A DNA stretch of 64,000 bases from an uncultured Lachnospiraceae bacterium (GTDB lineage: Bacteria; Bacillota; Clostridia; Lachnospirales; Lachnospiraceae). The position numbers and the translations under genes are program-made. Location: the NCBI GenBank assembly GCA_900316075.1, contig ONBT01000003.1:27559-91558 (forward strand). Reading direction: 5' to 3'. Below the pieces are notes generated by a model, which was not told where the DNA came from, made no database searches, and saw only the letters and a list, made by a program, of their open reading frames with translations. This document shows, piece after piece, positions 24,062 to 33,021 of the stretch (position 1 is the first letter of the stretch; each line of letters starts with the position of its first letter).

Positions 24062-25456
24062 ATGAGCGATACACAGAGTACGAATCTGACCCCTTCCGAC
24101 CCGGCCATCACGGTGTCCCACGTCAGCAAGGTCTATAAGCTTTTCTCCCGCCGTCGGGACCGCTTTCTCGACGCCTTCGGAAACGGGAAGAAGAAGCATT
24201 ATACGGAGAGCTATGCCCTAAACGACGTCTCCTTCGCCATCGAGCGGGGGCAGACCGTGGGCATCATCGGAACGAACGGGTCGGGCAAGTCCACGGTTCT
24301 CAAGATCATCACCGGGGTCCTGACGCCGACCGAAGGGGAAGTGAAAGTTGACGGGCGGATTTCCGCCCTCCTGGAGCTGGGCGCCGGCTTCAACCAGGAA
24401 TATACGGGCATTGAGAACGTCTACTTAAACGGGACCATGATCGGTTTTTCCAAGGAGGAAATCGACGCCAAGCTCGACGACATCCTCTCCTTCGCCGACA
24501 TCGGGGAGTTCGTCTACCAGCCCGTCAAGACCTATTCCTCCGGTATGTTCGTCCGCCTGGCCTTCGCGGTCGCCATCAATATCGAGCCGGAAATCCTGAT
24601 TGTCGACGAGGCCCTGTCCGTCGGGGACGTCTTCTTTCAGAGTAAGTGCTTCCGCAAGTTCGAGGAGTTCAAGCGGGAGGGGAAGACCATTCTCATGGTT
24701 TCCCACGACCTTTCTTCCATCCGCAAATACTGTGACAAGGTCATCCTCTTAAATAAGGGCGTGAAGATTGCCGAGGGTGAGCCCGCGAAGATGATCGACC
24801 TCTACAAGAAGATCATGGTGACCGGCAACGGGGAGGGCATCTCTTCCGTAGAGGACATCGAGAAGGCCGCGGCCGGAGAGCTGACGGTTTCCGGCCAGGA
24901 AGGCAAAGAGGAAGAGAAGAAGCCCACGATTGCAGAAGAGAAGAAGGACCTGCTTTCGGACGTCAAGGACGGGGCGACCTGGAAGAGCCACTTCACGGTC
25001 AATCCCAACGTCAATCCCTACGGCACTCTGGAGGCCGAGATCGTGGACTTCGCGGTCGTGGACTCCGAAGGGGCCCTGACCACCTCCATCATCAAAGGCA
25101 GCCGCTTTTCCATCAAGTCCAAGGTCTACTTCCACTCCGATGTGGAGGATCCGATTTTTACCTTTACCATCAAGACCCCCAAGGGCACCGATGTGACCGG
25201 GACCAATACCAATCTCGAGAAGAAGTCCGTCGGAACTGCCCACGCCGGGGAGACCTATGTCTGCACCTTCACCCAGGACATGAACCTGCAGGGGGGCGAG
25301 TACCTCCTTTCCATCTCCTGCACGGGCTATGATTCTGCGGGGGAGCTCCATGCCTACAACCGCCTCTATGACCTTTTGAACCTGACCGTCATCTCTGAGA
25401 AGAATACGGTCGGCTTCTACGACATGAATTCCGAGACGACGATTGAAAAGGTATGA
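24062..25456 (+). CDS. ABC ATPase of polysaccharide export with C-terminal Wzt-like domain
   Basis: The nucleotide-binding domain fills the first 245 residues: Walker A GTNGSGKST near 70-78, Q-loop region, signature YSSGMFVRLAFAVAI, Walker B EILIVDEALSVGD and the switch VSHD. The C-terminal part (about 300-464) is a beta-rich domain like that of E. coli O9a Wzt, which recognises the capped non-reducing end of the polymer before export. A charged linker separates the two. The upstream 74 bases contain TTACATTATTCAT and AAGAATAATAT, copies of the AT-rich motif. The gene ends ATGA, overlapping the next start. Confidence 0.9.
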   Translation: MSDTQSTNLTPSDPAITVSHVSKVYKLFSRRRDRFLDAFGNGKKKHYTESYALNDVSFAIERGQTVGIIGTNGSGKSTVLKIITGVLTPTEGEVKVDGRISALLELGAGFNQEYTGIENVYLNGTMIGFSKEEIDAKLDDILSFADIGEFVYQPVKTYSSGMFVRLAFAVAINIEPEILIVDEALSVGDVFFQSKCFRKFEEFKREGKTILMVSHDLSSIRKYCDKVILLNKGVKIAEGEPAKMIDLYKKIMVTGNGEGISSVEDIEKAAAGELTVSGQEGKEEEKKPTIAEEKKDLLSDVKDGATWKSHFTVNPNVNPYGTLEAEIVDFAVVDSEGALTTSIIKGSRFSIKSKVYFHSDVEDPIFTFTIKTPKGTDVTGTNTNLEKKSVGTAHAGETYVCTFTQDMNLQGGEYLLSISCTGYDSAGELHAYNRLYDLLNLTVISEKNTVGFYDMNSETTIEKV

Positions 25457-26214
25457 ACAGGAACTTCTTGAAAAATATGCGGCGGGCGGCCTTTGTCCTT
25501 GCGGCCGTCGCCCTGGTCCTTCTGGGACTTACATTATCCTCCTGCGGGAAGGCGACCGGGACAGGAAATGAACCGGTCATCGTCTGCCTCGTGCGGCATG
25601 CTGAGGCCACCTCGAATATCGACGGGGTCTATGCCGGGAAGGGTACCGAGTCCCATCTGACAGAAAGCGGGAAAGTACAGGCTGAGGTTCTCGGTCAGGC
25701 CCTTTCGAAGATCACCTTCGACCGGGCCATTGCTTCTGAAATGACGAGGACCCAGGAGACCGCAGACATTATTTTAGAGAATAATGTAAACCCCGTCCCC
25801 AAGGTCGAAGTCGACGCCGGCTTCGATGAAATCGACTTTGGGAAGGCGGACGGGATGACTTCGGCAGACGCCCAGGCGGCCTTCGGAGCCGACCTCTTCG
25901 GGACATACGATGATGCGGATTTTACTTCCCCGACTGGAGGGGAGTCGGCTTACGAGCTGGCCGACCGGGTCAATACGGCCATGAATGCGCTTGCCTCTGC
26001 CCCGGAGAACGCGGGAAAGACTCTTTTCATCACGGGCCATTCCTCAGCCGGCTGGTGGCTGGAGAGCCAGTGGCCGGACCAGTGCAGCGACAGCCTGAAG
26101 AACGCTTCCGTGACCGTGCTGAAATATGAGGCTGGACAATGGGCCCTTCTCATATATAATGAAACGGATTTTACCGACTTTGAAAAACGATACCGGGAGG
26201 CCGTACGAAAATGA
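25453..26214 (+). CDS. Lipoprotein histidine phosphatase
   Basis: A 253-residue phosphoglycerate-mutase-like phosphatase that acts outside the membrane. A signal sequence ends in the lipobox LSSC with Cys31 as the lipid-modified residue. The catalytic RHAE is near residues 48-51, and the second histidine is in TGHSSAG. The substrate is unknown; its place in a polysaccharide export operon suggests a phosphorylated sugar or polymer end. TAATGTAA occurs twice in the coding sequence (25529 reversed, 25782). Its start and stop both overlap neighbours. Confidence 0.82.
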   Translation: MNRNFLKNMRRAAFVLAAVALVLLGLTLSSCGKATGTGNEPVIVCLVRHAEATSNIDGVYAGKGTESHLTESGKVQAEVLGQALSKITFDRAIASEMTRTQETADIILENNVNPVPKVEVDAGFDEIDFGKADGMTSADAQAAFGADLFGTYDDADFTSPTGGESAYELADRVNTAMNALASAPENAGKTLFITGHSSAGWWLESQWPDQCSDSLKNASVTVLKYEAGQWALLIYNETDFTDFEKRYREAVRK

Positions 26215-27401
26215 TCAATGAGAAATATAAGGAACGTCTGAACAATAAGAGTGTCATCCGGGACCTGGCTGAATATGCGGCCAGGAGGGGCCGGGAAATC
26301 GGCTACGAGAATGTATTCGACTACAGCCTCGGCAACCCTTCCGTGCCCACGTCGCCGAAATTCACGGAAGCCGTCATCGATATGTATGAACACGAGACCC
26401 CGATGAAGATTCACTCCTATTCGCCGACCCTGGGTATCACGTCCGTCCGGGAGACGATTGCGGCCTCCCTGAAGCGCCGTTTCGGCATCGACTACGAGGC
26501 GAAGCACATCTTCCCGGTTTCCGGGGCGGCCGGGGCACTTGCACACGCGCTGCGTGCTGTTACAAAACCGGGTGATACGGTTTTGACTTTCGCCCCCTTC
26601 TTCCCGGAATACACCCCTTATGTCAATGACACCGGGGCGGTCCTCAAGGTGGTTCCGGCCCGGACCGAGGACTTCCAGATCAATTTCGATGCGTTTGAAA
26701 AGATGCTCGACGATAACGTCGCAGCGGTCCTTATCAACTCCCCGAACAACCCTTCCGGTATCGTCTATTCCGAAGAGACCCTGAAAGAGCTTGCTTCCAT
26801 GCTGACAGACGCCCAGAAGAAGTACGGGCACGACATCTTCCTGATCAGCGACGAGCCCTACCGGGAGATTGTCTTTGACGGAAAGAAGTGCCCCTATCCG
26901 AGCAATTATTATGCCAATACCCTGTCCTGCTATTCCTTCTCCAAGGGCCTGTCCCTTCCCGGAGAACGGATCGGCTACATCGCAGTAAACCCGGCGGCTT
27001 CAGGAGCGGACATCCTCGTTCCCATCTTCGGACAGATTTCCCGGGGCATCGGCCACAACTGCCCGACAGCCACCATGCAGCTCGGCGTGGCGAGGGTCAT
27101 CGATGAGACGGCCGACCTTTCCGTCTATGAGACGAATATGAATCTCATCTATGATAAGCTCATAGAGCTGGGCTTCACGGTCGTCCGGCCCGGCGGTACT
27201 TTTTATGTCTTCCCGAAAGCCCTCGAGGATGACGCTTACGCCTTCAGCAAAAAGGCCCTGAAGTACGACCTGATTCTGGTGCCGTCGGACAACTTCGGCT
27301 GCCCGGGCTACTTCCGCATGGCCTACTGCATCGATACGGAGAAGGTGAAACGGTCTCTGCCGGTGCTCGAAAAATTCGTCAAAGAGGAGTATGGAAAATA
27401 A
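26211..27401 (+). CDS. PLP-dependent aminotransferase, class I
   Basis: A 396-residue fold-type I aminotransferase of the aspartate/aromatic group. The PLP lysine is in YSFSKGLSLPGERIGY; NSPNNPSGIVYSEE and ISDEPYREI are the usual cofactor contacts. The donor cannot be decided from sequence. It is coupled on both sides (ATGA at its start, TAATG at its end). A copy of the 11-bp palindrome at 26545-26555 reads as His-Ala-Leu-Arg-Ala. It lies just ahead of the NAD genes, where supplying or using aspartate would make sense, but that is only a guess. Confidence 0.88.
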   Translation: MINEKYKERLNNKSVIRDLAEYAARRGREIGYENVFDYSLGNPSVPTSPKFTEAVIDMYEHETPMKIHSYSPTLGITSVRETIAASLKRRFGIDYEAKHIFPVSGAAGALAHALRAVTKPGDTVLTFAPFFPEYTPYVNDTGAVLKVVPARTEDFQINFDAFEKMLDDNVAAVLINSPNNPSGIVYSEETLKELASMLTDAQKKYGHDIFLISDEPYREIVFDGKKCPYPSNYYANTLSCYSFSKGLSLPGERIGYIAVNPAASGADILVPIFGQISRGIGHNCPTATMQLGVARVIDETADLSVYETNMNLIYDKLIELGFTVVRPGGTFYVFPKALEDDAYAFSKKALKYDLILVPSDNFGCPGYFRMAYCIDTEKVKRSLPVLEKFVKEEYGK

Positions 27402-28015
27402 TGGGTGCCATCTATGTCTGCCGCCACGGGCAGACCGACATGAATGTCCGGGGCTGCCTGCAGGGGCGGACGGATACGCAGCTGAACGAGACCGGGCGGG
27501 CGCAGGCCCGGGGGGCGGCAAAGTTCCTTGCCGACAATGAGATCCTCATCGACGAGGTGCGGACCAGCCCCCTGTCGAGGGCCGTGGAGAGCGCCGAGAT
27601 CATCTCCGGCATCTCCCATGATCACTTCACCCTGGAGCACGCTTTAATCGAGATGTCCTTCGGGGACTGGGAGGGGCTGGCCCTGGAAGGACTTCCGAAG
27701 GAAGAGAGGGACGCCTTCTTTGCAAACTCCGACCTGCATCCGGCTCCCGGCGGGGAGACGGCAAGCGATGTCATCAACCGGGTCGGAAAATTCCTGACGG
27801 CAATGAAGATGCGGCGCCGCTATCAGGACCGGAATATCCTGCTCTCGAGCCACGGGGCCCTGATTCACGGCCTCACCTGCTATGTGAAGGGTCTGCCTCC
27901 GGAGAAGTTCTGGACCATCAAAATTGCCAACTGCGAGATTCTGAAACTTGACCTGGACGCTATGACACTGGAGACGGTATTTCCGGGATACATTGGGGAA
28001 GCGAAAGTCGGGTAA
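27401..28015 (+). CDS. Histidine phosphatase family protein
   Basis: A 204-residue cytosolic member of the phosphoglycerate-mutase-like superfamily. CRHGQTDMN carries the phosphorylated histidine (His9), and LSSHGALIHG the second histidine. Relatives include phosphatases of the PhoE, CobC and GpmB type; the substrate is not evident. Its ATG overlaps the aminotransferase stop, and nadA begins 26 bases later. Confidence 0.85.
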   Translation: MGAIYVCRHGQTDMNVRGCLQGRTDTQLNETGRAQARGAAKFLADNEILIDEVRTSPLSRAVESAEIISGISHDHFTLEHALIEMSFGDWEGLALEGLPKEERDAFFANSDLHPAPGGETASDVINRVGKFLTAMKMRRRYQDRNILLSSHGALIHGLTCYVKGLPPEKFWTIKIANCEILKLDLDAMTLETVFPGYIGEAKVG

Positions 28016-28041
28016 TAATTAAAAGAAGTGGTGGAGAGAAA

Positions 28042-28998
28042 ATGACGATGACAAATGAAGAAATGGTGGCAGAAATCAAGCGGTTGCAGAAGGAACGGGA
28101 TGCAGTCATTATGGCCCATTATTATGTGCCGGCTGAGGTGCAGGAAATCGCAGACTTCATCGGGGACTCCTTCTTCCTTTCAAAGAAGGGGACGGAGCTC
28201 GACTGTCGGACCATTATCCTGGCCGGGGTCCGCTTCATGGCCGAGTCCTGCAAGGTGTTAAATCCGGAAAAGACGGTTCTTCTGCCGGCCAGCGACGCGG
28301 ACTGCCCCATGGCTCATATGGCGACCGTGGAGAAGATCAAAGAGCAGAGGAAGCTGCATCCAACGGACCTTGCCGTTGTATGCTACGTGAATTCGACCGT
28401 GGAAATCAAGGCCGAGTCGGACGTCTGCGTCACATCCGCCAATGCCGTGAAGGTGGTATCGCGCCTGAAGGAGCACTATATCTACTTCGTGCCGGACCAG
28501 AACCTGGCCCACTACGTGGCAAAGCAGTGCCCCGACAAGGAGTTTATCTTCAACGACGGTTACTGCCACGTCCACCACGGGGTTTCGGTCGAGGACGTGA
28601 AAGAACTCAAGGCCTTCTACCCGAATGCGCCTGTCCTCGTCCATCCCGAATGCCGGGAGGAGGTTCTGGCCCTCTGCGATCACATCGGCTCCACCTCGGG
28701 TATCATCAACTTCGTCGGGACTTCGGATGCGAAGGAGTTCATCATCATCACGGAGTGCGGGGTCGGGCATGAGCTCACCGAACGCTATCCCGACCGGACC
28801 TTCCACTTCCTGCCCATGGAGCGGGGAGAAAAGGACACCAAAGGCGGCTATGCCATGGTCTGCCCCAACATGAAGAAGGTCACATTGGAAAAGGTATACA
28901 GCTCTCTTAAGAATAATGAAGAACAGATCGGGCTCACCGATGACCTGATGGCCCGGGCGGCTGCTCCCATGGAGAAGATGCTGGATCTTTCGAAGTAA
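28042..28998 (+). CDS. nadA: Quinolinate synthase
   Basis: NadA condenses iminoaspartate with dihydroxyacetone phosphate into quinolinate, using an oxygen-sensitive 4Fe-4S cluster. The 318-residue protein has AHYYVPAEVQEIADFIGDSF at its start and the three cluster cysteines in VVCYVNSTVEIKA, the segment around GSTSGI and VCPNMKKVTLE. Length is normal for the short clostridial type. The start has GGTGGAGAG before it. No riboswitch fits in the 26-base gap upstream. It is followed by nadB after 72 bases. Confidence 0.95.
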   Translation: MTMTNEEMVAEIKRLQKERDAVIMAHYYVPAEVQEIADFIGDSFFLSKKGTELDCRTIILAGVRFMAESCKVLNPEKTVLLPASDADCPMAHMATVEKIKEQRKLHPTDLAVVCYVNSTVEIKAESDVCVTSANAVKVVSRLKEHYIYFVPDQNLAHYVAKQCPDKEFIFNDGYCHVHHGVSVEDVKELKAFYPNAPVLVHPECREEVLALCDHIGSTSGIINFVGTSDAKEFIIITECGVGHELTERYPDRTFHFLPMERGEKDTKGGYAMVCPNMKKVTLEKVYSSLKNNEEQIGLTDDLMARAAAPMEKMLDLSK

Positions 28999-29070
28999 AA
29001 ATATATGTGAACAGGTCCGGGTATTTCCTGCCGGGCCTGCGGTGAAATCCCGAACAAAAAGAGGAAAATT

Positions 29071-30561
29071 ATGGACAGATACTATGACGTTGTAATTGTG
29101 GGCTCCGGTGTGGCCGGCTGTTTCACGGCCCTCCACCTGCCGGCGGAAACGAAGATTCTCATGATCACCAAGGGGGATATCGACGAATCCGATTCCTTCC
29201 TGGCCCAGGGGGGCATCTGCGTCCTCAAGGACGATTCCGACTACGACAGCTTCTTTGAAGACACCCTGCGGGCCGGCCACTACGAGAACCGGAAGGCTTC
29301 GGTGGACATGATGATCCGGTCTTCCCGGAGTGTCATTGAGGAACTCATGGACGACGGGGTCGAGTTTGCCAACAAGGACGGGGAACTTATCTACACCCGT
29401 GAGGGCGCCCACTCGACGAACCGGATCCTCTATCATGAGGACGTGACCGGGAAGGAGATTACCAGTAAGCTCGTAGCCAAAGTCCAGAAGCTTCCCAACG
29501 TGACCCTCATGCTTCACACCCAGATGATCGACGTCCTCTGCCGGGACAATATCTGCGACGGGGTCGTGGTGCGGAATGAGGAGACCGGGGACTTGACGCC
29601 GGTCTTCGCCGGAAACGTCATGTGGGCCTGCGGAGGCATCGGGGGAATCTATGAAAACTCCACCAACTTCCCGATTCTGACCGGTGACGCCCTGGCCATA
29701 TCCATACTGCACCATATTACGCTGGAGCACATCAACTACGTCCAGATCCATCCCACGGTCCTCTATTCGAAGAAGCACGAGCGGCGTTTCCTGATTTCGG
29801 AATCGGTCCGCGGCGAGGGGGCCCTGCTCCGGGACAAGAACGGCAACCGCTTTGTAAATGAGCTCCTGCCCCGGGACCTTCTGTCCCAGGCCATTTATGA
29901 GCAGATGGAAAAGGACGGGACCGAGCACGTCTGGCTGGACCTCACGGCCATCACCAAGGTCGACGTCAAGGAGCGCTTCCCTAATATCGTAAAACACTGC
30001 CTCGACGAAGGCTATGACGTCACGAAGGACTGGATTCCTGTCGTCCCGGCCCAGCACTACTTCATGGGCGGGGTCTATGTGGACCAGCACAGCCACACCT
30101 CCATGCGCCACCTCTACGCGGCCGGGGAGGTCTCCTGCAACGGGGTCCACGGGGCCAACCGTCTGGCTTCGAATTCCCTTCTGGAGAGCCTGGTCTTTGC
30201 CAAGACCGCGGCCCTCTATATGACCGAGCACCCGGACGACGAAGAGTACCAGGGCATGGTCCGGATTCCCGGCTCTTCCCTGCAGGGCTTTTCCCTCTTC
30301 GGGGACATGGCGGCCGGGCCTGCTGAAGACCAGGAAGGCCCCAAGGATTCCGCCGGCACGGCCCACATCTATGACGAGAAGGGCTACCTTACGGCAGAGA
30401 AGATGCCCACGGTCGATGAGCTGGCGGCCACCTATGAACTGACCCCGGACGAGTACCGGGACGCCGACCTCTATGCCCAGAAGAACAAGGCCCGAATCTG
30501 GAACGAGATTCACAATGAGGAGCGGCGGCAGAAGGAAATCAAGAACAAGCGGTTTTCATAA
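29071..30561 (+). CDS. nadB: L-aspartate oxidase
   Basis: NadB oxidises aspartate to iminoaspartate for NadA. The 496-residue flavoprotein shows VIVGSGVAGCFTALHL (FAD-binding), SFLAQGGI, the substrate loop EGAHSTNRILYHEDVTGKEI, and HPTVLYSKK with the active-site arginines that follow (RRFLISESVRGEGA). VNGVHGANRLASNSLLESL (here with CNGVHG) is the conserved C-terminal FAD contact. A short stretch near residues 415-435 (AGPAEDQEGPKDSAGTAH) is unlike relatives. The gene has its own GAGGAAAATT ribosome binding site. Confidence 0.95.
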   Translation: MDRYYDVVIVGSGVAGCFTALHLPAETKILMITKGDIDESDSFLAQGGICVLKDDSDYDSFFEDTLRAGHYENRKASVDMMIRSSRSVIEELMDDGVEFANKDGELIYTREGAHSTNRILYHEDVTGKEITSKLVAKVQKLPNVTLMLHTQMIDVLCRDNICDGVVVRNEETGDLTPVFAGNVMWACGGIGGIYENSTNFPILTGDALAISILHHITLEHINYVQIHPTVLYSKKHERRFLISESVRGEGALLRDKNGNRFVNELLPRDLLSQAIYEQMEKDGTEHVWLDLTAITKVDVKERFPNIVKHCLDEGYDVTKDWIPVVPAQHYFMGGVYVDQHSHTSMRHLYAAGEVSCNGVHGANRLASNSLLESLVFAKTAALYMTEHPDDEEYQGMVRIPGSSLQGFSLFGDMAAGPAEDQEGPKDSAGTAHIYDEKGYLTAEKMPTVDELAATYELTPDEYRDADLYAQKNKARIWNEIHNEERRQKEIKNKRFS

Positions 30562-30592
30562 ATGCATTATGCATTCAAAGTTGGTGACAGGA

Positions 30593-31519
30593 ATGAATAA
30601 TATAACGATGAAAATGAACGTCGATGAGTTAATTCTCGGCGCTCTGCGGGAAGATATTTCGTCTGAGGATGTGTCGACCAATGCGGTCATGAAGACGGCG
30701 GTGCCGGGACAGGCCGAGCTTATCTGTAAGGAGGACGGGGTCCTTTGCGGACTCGAGGTCTTCCGCCGGGTCTTCGAGCTCTTCGATGACGGGACGACGA
30801 TTGAGGTCCTTTCCGCCGGTGACGGAGGCGCCCGGAAGAATGTCTTTGCTGACCCTGCAGAGGCAGGGAAGAAGGACCGGCCCTTCCTCGACGGTGACTG
30901 CATCAGAAAGGGTGAAAAGATCGCCCTTGTGAAGGGGGATATCCGGACCATCCTTTCCGGTGAGCGGACAGCTTTAAACTACCTGCAGCGGATGAGCGGG
31001 ATTGCCACCTACACGAAAAAGTGCGTGGAAAAGCTTGAAGGGGACGGCATCACCCTGCTCGATACGAGAAAAACCTCGCCCAATAACCGGATTTTCGAGA
31101 AATACGCAGTGCGTGTGGGCGGGGGCCAGAACCACCGCTACAACCTTTCTGACGGGATCCTCCTGAAGGACAACCACATCGGGGCGGCCGGCGGTGTTAA
31201 GGAAGCCATTGCCGCAGCCAAGGCCTACGCCCCCTTCGTGCGGAAGATTGAAATCGAGACCGAGAGTCTTGCCATGGTCAAAGAGGCCCTCGAAGCCGGG
31301 GCCGACATCATCATGCTGGACAATATGTCCGTAGAGGACATGAAAGAAGCCGTGAAGCTCATCGACCACCGGGCCGAGGTGGAGCTTTCCGGCAATTTCA
31401 CCCTGGAGAATATGGAAAAGGCCAAAGGCATCGGGGCCGACTTCGTCTCCTGCGGGGCCCTGACCCATAGCGCCCCGGTTCTCGACTATTCTCTCAAAAA
31501 CCTTAAGAGGCTGGCCTGA
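30593..31519 (+). CDS. nadC: Nicotinate-nucleotide pyrophosphorylase (quinolinate phosphoribosyltransferase)
   Basis: NadC converts quinolinate and PRPP to nicotinate mononucleotide. Key motifs: SGIATYTKK, LDTRKTSPNNRIFEKYAVRVGGGQNHR, DGILLKDNHI and the C-terminal ELSGNFTLEN. At 308 residues it is about 20 longer than usual, because residues near 75-100 (GGARKNVFADPAEAGKKDRP) are inserted just before the conserved DGDCIRKGEKIA. The 11-bp palindrome at 31104-31114 codes for Tyr-Ala-Val-Arg-Val in a conserved segment. ATG 30593 follows GGTGACAGG; the downstream ATG at 30608 is also possible. Confidence 0.94.
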   Translation: MNNITMKMNVDELILGALREDISSEDVSTNAVMKTAVPGQAELICKEDGVLCGLEVFRRVFELFDDGTTIEVLSAGDGGARKNVFADPAEAGKKDRPFLDGDCIRKGEKIALVKGDIRTILSGERTALNYLQRMSGIATYTKKCVEKLEGDGITLLDTRKTSPNNRIFEKYAVRVGGGQNHRYNLSDGILLKDNHIGAAGGVKEAIAAAKAYAPFVRKIEIETESLAMVKEALEAGADIIMLDNMSVEDMKEAVKLIDHRAEVELSGNFTLENMEKAKGIGADFVSCGALTHSAPVLDYSLKNLKRLA

Positions 31520-31520
31520 C

Positions 31521-32966
31521 ATGGAGGCAGCAGGAGAAGAAAAAACGCAGGAGGCAGTTCCTGAGCAGAAGGAGATTACCCTCAGTACCTCCTACGGAAA
31601 GGTCCGGGGCCTCTTTTCAGACCCGGCCGGAGAAGTGGTCTCCTTCCGGGGCATCCGCTACGGGCGGGCAAAGCGATATGCCTTCGCCGAAGAGGTCTTC
31701 CATGCCGGGGAGGAGGTCTATGACGCGACCGCCTTTGGGGCAGCACCCTACCAGCACCGGGCCTTCCTGCCGGAAACCCGTTTTCCGGAGGGGAGTGCCG
31801 GAGCCTTCTATTATCATGAATTCCGGGAAGGGGTTCCGTTCACCTACAGCGACGACTGCCTCTCCCTCAATATCTGGACAAAGACGGCGGCCCTTCCGGC
31901 CGCCGCTGTCTCTTCTCCGGAGGGCTTGAAGACGGGGGTAGAGAAGAACCTGCCCGTGGCGGTCTTCTTCTACGGGGGCTCTTTCACGGAAGGCTCATCG
32001 GATGAAAAGACCTTTTCCGGCGAGGCCTGGGCGGCCCGGGACGTCATTCTGGTGACGGTCAATTACCGGGTGGGGCCCTTCGGCCTTCTCTGCCTGCCCG
32101 AAATCAAAAAGCAGTACGGACATACGGGAAATATCTGCCTTCTGGACCAGTTCACGGCCCTGATGTGGCTCCACCACCATATCGCTTCTTTCGGCGGGGA
32201 CCCGGACAATATCACCCTGATGGGGCAGAGCGCCGGGGCCATTTCCGTCCAGGAATTCATCGGCTCCCCGCTGACCGAAGGCCGCTACGCAAAGACCATC
32301 CAGTTTTCCCTGGGCGGGGCCTCCCGTATCCTGGATACCGGAAGCCGGACTCCGGAGAAGAACTACCCCTTCTGGGAAGAGGTCGTGCGGGAGGCGGCTG
32401 CAGAGGTCGGGGTCTACGCCCTTTCTGACTACCACGCCGTCCTCAATCCCTCAATCTACGGGGAGGGCTTTCTCGATGTCCTCCGGGAGATTCCCCCGGA
32501 CATCATGGAAAAGGCTTTTCTTTCCGTCGAGGAAAAGCGGCGGGATTCGACTCCGGTGGAGATGCCGGTGAAAGACGGGTATTTCATTACTCATTCCTCG
32601 GTCGAGGTCCGGGACAAAAAGCTTTTTCATCCCTGCCCGGCCGTGATTTCGGTCACGAAAAACGACCTGGCCGCCCCGATCTTAAGGTCCATGTCAAGAC
32701 GCTTCACGAGAATAATGAAAAGCGCCGGGATATCTGCATTTGAAGTCCGCTTCAACCGCCTCCTTCCCGGGGACAAAAAAGGCGCCTTCCATTCCTCTGA
32801 CCTCTGGTACATCTTCGGGACTTTGAAAAACAGCTGGCGGCCCTTTACGAAGGAAGACTATGACCTTTCGGCCCGGATGATCGACTACTACACCTCTTTT
32901 GCAAAGACGGGAAAACCCGAGGAGGCCGCGGAGGAAGGACCCACGGTTTTTGATGTGCAGGAATGA
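31521..32966 (+). CDS. Carboxylesterase type B
   Basis: A 481-residue alpha/beta hydrolase of the cholinesterase/carboxylesterase family. VFFYGGSFTEGSSD is the oxyanion-hole region, SLNIWTK the family signature near residue 113, and GQSAGAISV holds the nucleophile serine. It is probably cytosolic, as there is no signal peptide. The catalytic histidine would be in AFHSSDLWYIFG. The gene starts one base after the nadC stop, so it is cotranscribed with the NAD genes; a functional link is not obvious. Its last bases contain the ftsH promoter. Confidence 0.88.
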   Translation: MEAAGEEKTQEAVPEQKEITLSTSYGKVRGLFSDPAGEVVSFRGIRYGRAKRYAFAEEVFHAGEEVYDATAFGAAPYQHRAFLPETRFPEGSAGAFYYHEFREGVPFTYSDDCLSLNIWTKTAALPAAAVSSPEGLKTGVEKNLPVAVFFYGGSFTEGSSDEKTFSGEAWAARDVILVTVNYRVGPFGLLCLPEIKKQYGHTGNICLLDQFTALMWLHHHIASFGGDPDNITLMGQSAGAISVQEFIGSPLTEGRYAKTIQFSLGGASRILDTGSRTPEKNYPFWEEVVREAAAEVGVYALSDYHAVLNPSIYGEGFLDVLREIPPDIMEKAFLSVEEKRRDSTPVEMPVKDGYFITHSSVEVRDKKLFHPCPAVISVTKNDLAAPILRSMSRRFTRIMKSAGISAFEVRFNRLLPGDKKGAFHSSDLWYIFGTLKNSWRPFTKEDYDLSARMIDYYTSFAKTGKPEEAAEEGPTVFDVQE

Positions 32967-32978
32967 ATATGGTATAAT
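32950..32978 (+). promoter_or_regulatory. Promoter of ftsH
   Basis: TTGATG (32950-32955), 17 bases, TATAAT (32973-32978), overlapping the end of the carboxylesterase gene and 44 bases before the ftsH ATG. Confidence 0.7.
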
Positions 32979-33021
32979 TTGCGTAAAATTTGTATTTGGC
33001 ACGCGGAACAGGAAAAAGATT

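Noticed and set aside
28258..30513. 751-residue reverse-strand open frame over nadA-nadB
   Set aside because: Antisense shadow of recognised NAD genes; no family match.
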